Assembly: GCA_004431415.1 (NCBI GenBank)
Contig: QPMI01000157.1
Coordinates: 124,001 to 188,000 of the forward strand
Reading direction: 5' to 3'
Origin: Cyanophora paradoxa
Lineage: Eukaryota > Glaucocystophyceae > Cyanophorales > Cyanophoraceae
DNA length: 64,000 bases
Position numbers and translations under genes: made by a program. The notes below the pieces were generated by a model, which worked only from the letters and a program-made list of their open reading frames with translations, was not told the origin of the DNA and made no database searches. This document shows, piece by piece, positions 10,681-19,800 of this stretch. How positions within the stretch are numbered: position 1 is the first letter of the stretch; each line of letters starts with the position of its first letter.

Positions 10681-13193
10681 TGTAGTAGAAGCACTCCCAA
10701 ACTGCGACGATCCGAGGCGGGCTCACCCGTCCCGGCGGTCTGGGCCTCGTAAGCCACGTGCTCGCGCGTCGCTGGCCCAATGCTGTGCTTGGCAGGCGCA
10801 CCCGAGGCGACCGCCGATCGGGAGGTTGCGTCGGTCCGCGCGCTCACGCAACGTCCTGCCAGTCCAGAGTCAGAGGCACTGTGTTAGCATCTCAAAGAAA
10901 CGCTCTATGCACCGAAACATGCGAGAGAGCTCCGCCGGCGACCAGAACCGCATCCACGGCCGGCGTGCACCTCAACCCTCCAAATCGACCGCGGGGCTGT
11001 CTAGTAGAGATACTGCAGATGTAAGTGAGCTGAAAGCCACGCAAAGAAGCCGGCCAGCGCGGCGAAGTCGCCCGGCGCAGGGTTGCGGGCCGGGTCGATC
11101 TAGATGTAGATCGGCGCGGCGCAAGGACGACGCCACGGGGGGGAGCTGGACCCGTAGTTACAAGCTCGCGTGCTCGTAGCTGCCGCGCGCTGCGTGCTGC
11201 GAGCACCCGCGAAGTTGCCGCAGCGGGCGGCGCTGCGAGCGAGGACCGCAAGAGCCGCTGGCATTCGCATCAGGTGGCCTCGACAAGCTGTACTACGGCG
11301 CGGCTGCCGCGGCGGCCCTGCCGCTGTGGGCCTCGCAAGCCTTTTTTCCCCATCAGTCGTGTACCCCAAACTTGCTGCCTTCAAATGCCTTGCTGCCAGC
11401 AGCTGCAGCCTCGACGGAAGGCTGCCGCGCGGACGCGCTTCACTCTCACAGCGGGTCGGTTCGTTGGCTCCTCCGGGGTCTCGCAGCGCTGCCCGCGTCT
11501 CTGATGCCGCTTTTCAAACCAGGTCGAACGGACTTGCTGCCGCCGCAGCGAACATCGTCAGCTTCAAGCGCGAACGATGCTCGAAGGTACTTTCTTGCAT
11601 CCTCTGCCCCTCTCGCCGCCTGTCGCCCGCCTGATTTCAAACGCAGAGCCTTGCTTCAGGGCGGCTGGCTCCCAGTTGCGGCCGCGAACGCTCGCGAACG
11701 CATCGCTGTCGACCTCCTTGTTGCCTTTGTTGTCCATTCCTCCCGCGGCTGTCGCCAATGGGCGTTCTGCCGCTGACAGGCACGCGCGGCACGTAGGCGG
11801 TGGCTGCGGAGGCGAAGCAAGGTGCTTTTCGTTTCCTCTCCTTTGATTCAATCCCTCACTCCGCTGGCGGGCCAGGGAGCGGGCGTGACTGATCCCCGCG
11901 AGCAGAAGACCACCGCCCAGTTCGCTTGGCGACTTCTTCCGCAGGCCAGGTGCTCGCTCTTGTCTCCGCTGCTTGCCCATTGATCTTGTTGTAACACCGG
12001 CGACGTGCGCAGCGCAGCGCATGCCGCTCTCCGCCGGACGTGTGGCTGCTGGCGCTCTCGAAGTTCATGCTTGCGGCCGCTCGGGCGCAGGTGCGGTCGT
12101 TTGCCGGCGCGCACGCTTCTTTTCTTTCGATTGACTCTCCGAGCGCAGCGAGCGCGTCGCCCTCGCCCTCGCGGTCGCGGTCGCGGGGATCCTGGCCGCG
12201 GGGCGAGCTCGAGCCGGTCTGCTGCTCCCTCTCCTGGCCGAGGTGCACAGCGGCCCATTCGATCCCGCCTCGATTCGAGCGCTCGCTAACCGCGATGCGC
12301 ACAGCGCAGCGGGCTCGGCGAGGTGCCGCACGACCTACAGCGCGCGCGGGCCGCATCGCTTCACGCCCTCCCCTCCCACGTGAATCCCTAGTCGCGTCCC
12401 CCCCGGTCCCTTTCCTTGCTGGCCCGCACGCATACTTTTGCGTAGCCGCCGCTAGGCTATGCAGAGGAGCGGCAGGCAGCGAAACTCAGTTTCAGTTTCC
12501 GTTTCAGTTTGTACAGCCTAGTTGAGTTCGCCATCGACCAGTCAGATGAATTCGCAGTCAGAATCGGCAGGCAGAGAATTTCAGTTTCAATTTCAGTGTG
12601 TGCAGCCTAGACGAGCCCACCAGCGGCCAGTAAGATGTATTCACAGTCAGAATCGTAGATAGATAGATAAATAGATCATCCCCCAAAGAATCAGATACCA
12701 CGCTTAAATATATTTCTAGCCAGAACGCGTACGCCAGAGCCAGCCTGGCAAATCTTTGGTGGCGATCTGGCTCTAGATCTCTAGTTCTGCTAGCTGGGCG
12801 AGAACTGGGCTAGCCATGGCTCTCTAGTAGCCGGGCTGAGAAGTGGGCGCGGCGCTGGCGGGGAATGACGCCCTCCGCCGGCGTACGCATCTATATACGT
12901 ATATATACGTATACTGGTACGCTAGTCCGGTGCGCGGCTCCGATCGTCACTTTTGGCTCCCGGCGGTGCGTTCTGGTGCAGCTTGGACACGGTGCCGTGA
13001 ACCGCCGCGTACCGACGGTACACCCGCTGTACCGTCGGTGCGTTTGGTACGCAGCGGACTCGTTCGGTACACGTCGGTACGCTGCCGTACCGTCGGTGCA
13101 CGGTACAGTGGGCGGTACGAACCTGGTACGAAAACGTACCAATTTTGTACCTATTTTGTACCGAACGTACCTGGAGCCAAAAGTGACGATCTA
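10681..13193 (-). repeat. Right arm of the foldback element
   Basis: Near-perfect reverse complement of 3894-6417. Its terminal 250-bp unit (12942-13191) differs from the left one in the order and spacing of several GTAC motifs. Apart from this, single substitutions and small indels separate the arms. Confidence 0.9.
12942..13191 (-). repeat. Terminal unit of the foldback element, right
   Basis: Inverted counterpart of 3896-4145, also bounded by GATCGTCACTTTTGGCTCC at one side and its complement at the other, and dense in GTAC motifs. Confidence 0.85.
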
Positions 13194-13198
13194 GCTGG
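13194..13198. repeat. Target-site duplication GCTGG, right copy
   Basis: Matches 3889-3893 on the other side of the foldback element. Confidence 0.88.
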
Positions 13199-13890
13199 AG
13201 CACGTCCTCACCTGCCCCAGCGCGGTGGCGACGGAGGCGCGCACCGCTGCGGAAGCACGCATCGCAGCGACGGTCAGCGAGGCCCTCGAAGGCGCGCAGA
13301 AGCGATCAGTGCCACACGCGCTCTCCAGATCCCTGAAGGTCACGAGAGTAAACGACCCGACGCTCACGGCGGCTGAACGGCAGGCGCAGATGTGCGTGCT
13401 GCGGGGGCTGCCCCCGGCGGACCTCACCGACATGGTCCGCGAGACGGTCCCGGACGACAAGAAAGCTGCCCAGGTCGTGCGCAAACTGGCGACGGCCATA
13501 GGCGAGCAGGCCCATAAAACGTGGGCCGCCAGATGCCAGGCGTACGCGGAGTGGGAGAAGGCGTGCGGGATCACGAAGGTCATGAAAGAACGTCGCGCCA
13601 CGGCGAAGCGCACTGGGGCGCGCGACCGCGAGGCTGATGCGCCGCCGGACGATACGGCTGGCAACGCTCGCAGAAAGCACGCGGATCCGGAGCCCCGGCA
13701 GCGGGAACGCTGCAGGGAGTGCGGAGCCCTCGAGTCCCGCCACCAGGGCGGGGAAACCCTAGCCCTCTCACACCTGAGCTGCCCGCCAGACGACTACGGC
13801 TGGGTCCGGGCTTCGGCGGCCATGCAAGTGTACGACCATACGAACAGGTATGCTTGGGGCGTGGGCACAAAGAGGGCGCGCCCGCGCTAG
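13199..13890 (+). CDS. Retrotransposon polyprotein, part 2: zinc-finger end and C-terminal domain
   Basis: This continues the frame cut at 3893. The first residues read EHVLTCP, supplying the His and last Cys of a zinc finger whose first two Cys (CALC) are encoded just before 3893; this C-C-H-C arrangement is usual after RNase H or RT in non-LTR elements. The rest is Ala/Arg-rich and helical. A second Cys/His group is near the end (CRECGALESRH, then LSHLSC). The stop TAG is at 13888-13890. Both halves remain open, so the foldback insertion looks recent. An alternative reading as an independent 221-residue gene is less likely because the empty site joins in frame. Confidence 0.8.
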
Positions 13891-14415
13891 AGGGAGACAC
13901 GGGGGGTTTGCTGTCTGGGGGCGGGGCCGGAGGACGCATCACCATCAACTGGAGGCGGCGGAGGCGACGGCAGGAGGCGGCCAGTAGCCCAATCTACTGG
14001 GGCTGGCGAGGAGCCTGACACACGGCGCGGCGGGGCCCTTGGGCAGCGCTAGCGCTGGCGGCGGACGTACCATGATCGGGAGTCGTTTGTAGAGATAGGA
14101 CCTCGTAGCCAGTAGTTTAGGTTAGTTTAGAAATCGATACAGCTAGCTTCCACATCATTCGTATTAGGTAGAAACCTCTTTAGCTAGATATCCAGACACG
14201 AAACCTTCAAACCTTTCGTTCATTTTGTACTTTCTAAAGCACAGCATACGACGGTCCTCGATAGTATCTAGTCGGAGAGATTTATTGGGCGATGTGAAAC
14301 TCATTGTAGTTGTGTTGTGTGCTAATGCAAGAGATCTTCTCCTCCAGTTACCACACCATCGCAATCTGCGGTTTGCATTAACACTGACAGTTGTATATTA
14401 ACGTTGCTTGCCATT
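13891..14415. other. Flank between retrotransposon and PLV copy B, unassigned
   Basis: The first 200 bases are GC-rich and probably the retrotransposon 3' untranslated region. From about 14090 the composition drops sharply. A 66-codon frame on the minus strand (14164-14364) and an opposing frame on the plus strand are both open, and neither matches a family I know. It could include host sequence upstream of the SAM-TIR gene now separated by the PLV. Confidence 0.4.
14410..14415. repeat. PLV target-site duplication GCCATT, left copy
   Basis: Six bases directly before the terminal palindrome, repeated at 41940-41945 directly after the other end. Six-base duplications are the norm for Polinton-type integrases. 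Confidence 0.95.
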
Positions 14416-14488
14416 ACACATAGGGATATGCCAGATCCAAGCCCTCGGGCTTCGCCCTCTGGCTTGGATCTGGCATATCCCTATGTGT
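14416..14488. repeat. Terminal palindrome, left end of PLV
   Basis: Perfect 28-bp arms around a 17-base centre with an inner GGGC-TTC-GCCC hairpin. Compared with the right-end palindrome, three positions inside the arm differ, and each is matched by a compensating change in the other arm. The outer 13 bases are common to both ends. Confidence 0.95.
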
Positions 14489-14566
14489 GCGCGTTTTAGG
14501 CACTAGGGTAGTAAGCATCTATTTTAGGTCTTAGGGTAATAAATATGTCTTTTTGGCACCAGCAAG

Positions 14567-14682
14567 GGGTGTTGAGGGTGTTGAGGGTGTTGAGGGTTGT
14601 TTGTAAACTTTCTTATGAAAATTCTCTCTCGCGGGAATTTTTACATATAACCCTCAACACCCTCAACACTCTCAACACCCTC
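14567..14682. repeat. Subterminal stem-loop, left end of PLV
   Basis: GGGTGTTGA repeats at 14567-14600 pair with complementary repeats at 14649-14682. The loop-proximal sequence (TTTACATATAACCC and GGGTTGTTTGTAAACTTTC) is shared with the right end, but the stem repeats are different. The structure is conserved while the sequence is not. Confidence 0.88.
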
Positions 14683-14684
14683 TC

Positions 14685-15095
14685 TTAAACCTCAAACCTC
14701 CTCTTCTCATGGTGTAATCTCTTTTTGATCACTGCCCCAAATCCAATAGCATATTTGTTTATCTCCTCCTCCAGCTCAAAAGCAATTAAACTTGTATTCC
14801 TTTCTGCCTGTTTTCCACAGCTGAATATATCTATTGCCAACATGCCTTGATCACTGTAGCAATGAGCAGAGCAATGGCTTTCATCTAATAATAATACTTG
14901 GGCAAATCCAGGGGGTGATTTGGTGCCATCAAAAATCTCAGCATGTTTGTGGACAACCTGTATTCCATATTTCTTGATGATGTCTTCACTGACATTCATG
15001 AGCCATTTAGAGAGCCCCACATGGTCGCTAATTGGTTGGCTGAATTGGAAATCAAGCATCACATGGTAACCTTTGGCAAGCATTTTGATTACCAA
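14685..15095 (-). CDS. speD: S-adenosylmethionine decarboxylase, SpeD-like
   Basis: The 136-residue product matches the class 1 (SpeD) AdoMet decarboxylase proenzyme, which cleaves itself at Glu-Ser to form a pyruvoyl group and supplies decarboxylated AdoMet for spermidine synthesis. The motif DESHCSAHCY places the pyruvoyl-forming Ser at residue 73. The catalytic His at +5 (His78) and Cys at +20 (Cys93, in AIDIFSCG) have the spacing seen in bacterial and archaeal enzymes. Length is normal for the single-chain prokaryotic type, unlike the long eukaryotic form. It is the first gene inside the left terminal repeat, reading toward the end. No spermidine synthase is nearby. Some viral SpeD homologues decarboxylate amino acids instead, so the substrate is not proven. 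Confidence 0.88.
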   Translation of the reverse strand: MVIKMLAKGYHVMLDFQFSQPISDHVGLSKWLMNVSEDIIKKYGIQVVHKHAEIFDGTKSPPGFAQVLLLDESHCSAHCYSDQGMLAIDIFSCGKQAERNTSLIAFELEEEINKYAIGFGAVIKKRLHHEKRRFEV

Positions 15096-15128
15096 TAGAA
15101 TAGAAAAAACAATAAGACATCTGACGAT

Positions 15129-15973
15129 TTAAGGCAAAGGATCACTTCCACCAATGGGATTGTATAAATTGGTGGTTAGATACTGTCCATATCGATTTCC
15201 TCTTGCGATTTCATCATTTCTTTCAGCATACATAATTACTGTGTAAGTCCCTTGTTGTGTGGCTCTTATAATATATTGGTCATCTTGTGTGTCAAGCAGG
15301 GGCAATGAATGAAAAGCAAGACCGAAATTATCTACTGGGACTACTTGGACTGTAATACGGGGTCTTGCTCCATCAGTTCGTCTACATAATGAGTAAATAT
15401 CAGCAGGCAATGTCTCAATATACCTATAATGATTTCCCAAAGGCTCTAATACATCCAGAACGGCTGTTTGAAGGTTTATAATAATCGTATTGATTTTTAT
15501 AATGTAGGGCTCATTCATACCTGGGACATATGTCCTGATTCTTGTATTTACATCATCAGGATTGGGTTGATCATTTACTAACAGGGGCGCTCCAATAATT
15601 CCACCAACCCTTAAACCATCTCCAATATAGGCGCCTCCTGATCTACATTTAATTGCTCCCTTCTTGCCTCATAGGCAAAGTTTGTTACCTTGTTGTCATC
15701 ATTGTAACTATCAGGATCTCCATGAAACGCATTGAAATTCGCATTTGTTACAAGAAGTTTTGTAGTTTTAACGACCCCATTATTTTTGTCACATCTCAAT
15801 TCTCTTAGTCTTAGCATGTGAGTGTCGCCAAAAGTATTAAGAGTTGGTGCTATCTCTGTGGATTCAAGGCCATCAACATTATCAATAATAGCATGTTGTA
15901 AAACGTGATTGGCTGGAGCAGCTAATGATAGTTGGGCTGTTAAAATGCGTTCAGGTGGAGCAGGAGCTGCCAT
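15129..15973 (-). CDS. Paralogue of the neighbouring virion-like protein, frame broken
   Basis: Read from 15973 down, the first 110 codons align with the 281-residue product of 15993-16838 (shared GLESTE, DKNxGVVKTT and LLVTNANFNA). The frame then breaks near 15655 and resumes one base over with a segment matching SGGAIIGGGCRV of the paralogue. It continues to 15129. One missing base explains the break. The second half includes MYAERNDEIARGNRYG, parallel to the end of the paralogue. Function unknown. The position next to the fibre gene suggests a virion surface component. Confidence 0.65.
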
Positions 15974-15992
15974 TTAATGTATCAAAACATAT

Positions 15993-16838
15993 TTATGGTG
16001 TGGGATCATTCGGGAATGGATCGTCGTAGAAGTTGTTTAAGTTATTATCTGGATTTAGACCACGCGAAGATGCCCATGCTGCTTGGTCTGTTCTCAATCC
16101 AATTATAAGAACATCGTAGTTTCCAGTTTCTGTTGCGTAAAAATCAAAAGATTCCGGTTGAGCAAGATTTTGGAATAGAACCCAACCCCTCCCACGACCC
16201 ATACTCTGAACATAGAAAGTATAGGCTGGACCTAACAGACCATTTTGTGATCTACACATTGCGTGAAGGGATCTGGGGATTGGAATATTTGGATAATACC
16301 AATCACCAGCTATTCCATTTGGCTGAGTTGCTGTGACATTTGTTAGCTCAACACGAACCTGCGCCATTGCCCAAGCTTCAGCACCACATGGATTATACAT
16401 TCGAATTCGTTGTGGATTATCCTCATTTTCTGGTAAAGTGTCAGGAATGTCATTGACTGAAACAGATGAACTAAGCATTCCTGATACTCGACAACCGCCA
16501 CCAATAATTGCTCCTCCTGATCTCACAACAGCAGCAGCGCGTTCACCATCAAAATCAAACCCTCTAAGGTCCACACTATAGGAATCCGGCTGCCCTATAA
16601 CAGCATTGAAGTTCGCATTCGTTACAAGGAGCTGAGTTGTTTTTACCACACCCGAATTTTTATCCGCGCGTAGTTCTTTTACACGAATCATGCTGTTTTT
16701 ATCAAAAGCATTACCAGAATTGGCTCGTTCTGTGGATTCAAGTCCACGAATTTCATCAGACACTTCGTGTTGTCTAAAATGAATTGCTGGACTCCCCAAT
16801 GCGTAAACTGGTAATTGGACTCGATTATATTCGCCCAT
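15993..16838 (-). CDS. Hypothetical PLV protein, possible virion or fibre-associated component
   Basis: Intact 281-codon frame. The product is rich in beta-type and polar sequence with no membrane segment or known motif. A tandem paralogue lies immediately downstream at 15129-15973, so the pair arose by duplication. Both share an N-terminal block of about 95 residues and a C-terminal block with an aromatic-Asp-Pro ending. Same strand as the fibre gene and 40 bp from its end, which fits co-expression. I do not recognise the family. Confidence 0.6.
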   Translation of the reverse strand: MGEYNRVQLPVYALGSPAIHFRQHEVSDEIRGLESTERANSGNAFDKNSMIRVKELRADKNSGVVKTTQLLVTNANFNAVIGQPDSYSVDLRGFDFDGERAAAVVRSGGAIIGGGCRVSGMLSSSVSVNDIPDTLPENEDNPQRIRMYNPCGAEAWAMAQVRVELTNVTATQPNGIAGDWYYPNIPIPRSLHAMCRSQNGLLGPAYTFYVQSMGRGRGWVLFQNLAQPESFDFYATETGNYDVLIIGLRTDQAAWASSRGLNPDNNLNNFYDDPFPNDPTP

Positions 16839-16878
16839 TGCTTCTTTTACTAAGAAGGATAGAAAAATAAACGAATAT

Positions 16879-19800
16879 CTATGCTACCATCTTCCCTGTT
16901 GCAATATAAGTCATTTGATAGTGGAAAAGTCCAATGCTTTCATTGTATTCTCTATTTGCCGAAATTGTTGCATAAATAGTAAATGTTGTTGTTGTGGAAC
17001 TTGTGACACCATATACCAATACATATGAACCACCATTATACCCATCTCTTAAATTGAGAACGACTGCTGGGGCTTCTGCAAACGCTTTTGGGAATGTGAC
17101 AACTTGTGGAAATCCCAATGACCCGGACCTGTGATTGCTAAGGATTTTGAAAAACTCCCTGTCTGTATATACTGGTCTTTATTGACCCGTTGTTCTGAGA
17201 CAAGTTTCGCAATCTTACCATTGTCTTTTTCATCCATCGCATAGTATGCTCTTGCGTAAGCATTGCCACGACATAATAGTGTTTTATCGTATATGTTCGC
17301 GGAATTGTGGAAGAACCACTGTTCGTAGAATAAAGGAGAGTCTGGTTGGTAAATTTGACCGGATCCTACATACATGGTATTATTTGCTGTGATCGTATTT
17401 GCTACAAATGGGTCTAAGGTTGGGAAATCTGTGATTTCCGATTTCGTGTGAGTATGGGCGAAATCTGTTATATTTGCCTTTGTGTGAGTATGTGCAAAAT
17501 CGGTGATATCTGATTTAGTGTGAGAGTGAGGTCCGACAGTTGTGGAAGCTGTTGGTTTCCCGTAAATGTTATCCCAATGCAAGAAGCCACTGTGTGATGA
17601 TACAGCAGGATTTTTACTCCAACCAACAAGACCCACAAGGTAAATCCTTCCAATTCGCCCTTGAACACCAACTTTACTCAGCCCTTCACAATTTACCCGA
17701 CATATTGCCTATACTCTACACTTGGGTCACTACCAGGAGAATAAGCATTTACTCTCGAAAGTGTATAAGAATTTGTTGATGGATAAACTCCCACAACATC
17801 AAAGTATCTACTATTGTATTGACACACATAGAAGATATAGCATGTCTTCATTCCCGCGGGGACAGTCCATAACATCTTGTAGCCACTACAATCTTCATCA
17901 CCAGAAGCCCATGTGTTTGCTCCTGAGTAAGGAGATATGAATGTAAAAAATCTCCAATCACCTGTGCGGTCTGTGGAAATACCACTTGTAGCATCGAAAT
18001 TTGTGGGTGCTGTATATGTTGGTTTATTAATTAAATCATCATAATTTCCGCTTGTCGCAACTGCTGCTAAGGTGGGTCTATCCGTAATATGGCTCCATAA
18101 ATGTGGATGTGGTGAAGGTGTGAATGTTACAGGCTTATCTGTTATACTATTCCATGTGTGTGTGTGGTCAAAATCTGAAATCTCATCTTTTGTGTGAACG
18201 TGTGCAAAATCGGGTATCTCTAATCGGGAATGTGTGTGGGCAAAATCTGTTATTTGTGATTTTGTGTGAGTGTGTGTGGGTATCTCCAAATTGCTAAGTG
18301 TTAATCTGTCTTTGCCGATAATATTCAGAATTTCCCGAGTTAAGATTGGTTGAGTATTGGGGAATCCATACATTTGTTGGATGTAATACCTTACTTGTTG
18401 TTTTTCTGCTGTGGTTAATGCTCTGTTGAATACAATAATCTCAGCAATGCTTCCCGCAAATATTGTTCCAAATCCAAAATCGTTTATAGTGGAATCAGGT
18501 AAATAATTATCAATTCCTGTGAGAGTTCCCACATCGACACCATTTAGCCCAACTGTGTAGCTATCAGAAGTTATTGTTTGGTCTGAGTAATACCATTTAT
18601 TTACCAAAGAGGGAACTGTGACAGCAATTGGAGGTTGTGTTACACCATTTATAGCGAAAGTAGTTGTCCCTAATCTTGTTGAATTATTTGCTCCATAGTA
18701 GGCAAATCGCGTTGGTGATGTTGTTTTTAGCACTCTCAAATGTGTATGAGAAGCACCTGTTTGTGTTAAATGATATCTTCCAATATAGAAGAATGTCAAA
18801 CCTTGTGACCAATCAATTGTTCTTGTCATCGTTGAGTTTGCTGAGAAGTTCCTGAATCGCTTGTTAAAGTCATCTGATTATTTATAGCAATATTGGATGA
18901 GTAGTAGGGACTTCCTGTGGAACTGACAGTTATAGATGGAACGATTGAGGAGACCCTATTGTAAAGAATTGTTGATGCTGCATTTTGACCGTGAACCCTG
19001 ATGCCTTCCAAGCAAAAATACAATTGGGAATGTTAGAAGCTGGATCAAAATTGGAAGTGATTCGATAAAAATTTTCACTATAAGATTCTAAATAGCTTCC
19101 GGTTCCCATTTGAATTTTCCCTCCAACTGTTAGGTTGCTTGTCACCACCAAGTTGCTGGTAATGGTTCCACCATTGAGTGGTAGATAATTAGATAATGCT
19201 ACATTAAGTTCCTGTTCAGTCACATATTCTTCAAGAATTGCTGCAAGTTCTGTATCGTCTACATAATTTTTGCTTTCAAGGTAATCATCTGTGACAACAC
19301 CTGAAAGGGTCTCATTGTGTAAATTTTTTGCCGCCATTCTCTGATTGACTTCTAAGGCGCCACCTGCTAATGTTTTGATCCACGCCATCTCACATTTCCC
19401 GAAATCATCTTTTGGTTGTCCCACAAGTGGTGCGTAATTGAATTTCGAGCGACTAAATATTATTTTCGGTCTTGATCCATCGGTTGCGCTTACATCTGTA
19501 ACGTTTACTTGTAAGATGGCGTCTTTATCATCATAACTCACTGGATCTAATGGAAGTGGAGGTAAACCTGCTGTTAATGGGATATCTTCATTATAATAAC
19601 TTGTCAAAAACAGACCTGGTTTAGTATCTATAACTCCCACCCCACCTGCTGAAACCATTTGAGATCTTGAAGGTTGTTTAATGTATAATTCGCCATCCAT
19701 TGTGGTGCCTGCATCTATTCCTTTTCGGTGCAAATAGTATTCACTTAATTGTAATCTTTCAGGAATGGTGTCACTCTGATAGAAACTAACCCCATAAAAT

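Larger units (their letters stand above)
3894..13193. mobile_element. 9.3-kb foldback (palindromic) DNA element
   Basis: The two ends are a perfect 21-bp inverted repeat (TAGATCGTCACTTTTGGC then TCC), flanked by a 5-bp duplication. Each end carries a roughly 250-bp terminal unit rich in GTAC, followed by about 2.3 kb of further inverted repeat. Total arms are 3894-6417 and 10681-13193. Inside are GC-rich minisatellites in opposite orientation and a central block of roughly 700-bp tandem repeats. I find no transposase, so it is probably non-autonomous. A 5-bp duplication with TAGATC ends does not match a superfamily I can name with confidence. It sits inside a retrotransposon reading frame. 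Confidence 0.85.

Noticed and set aside
9617-10847. Long minus-strand frames across the inverted minisatellite
   Set aside because: Same compositional artefact. Only the short LRR-like stretches at 10330-10680 look gene-derived.
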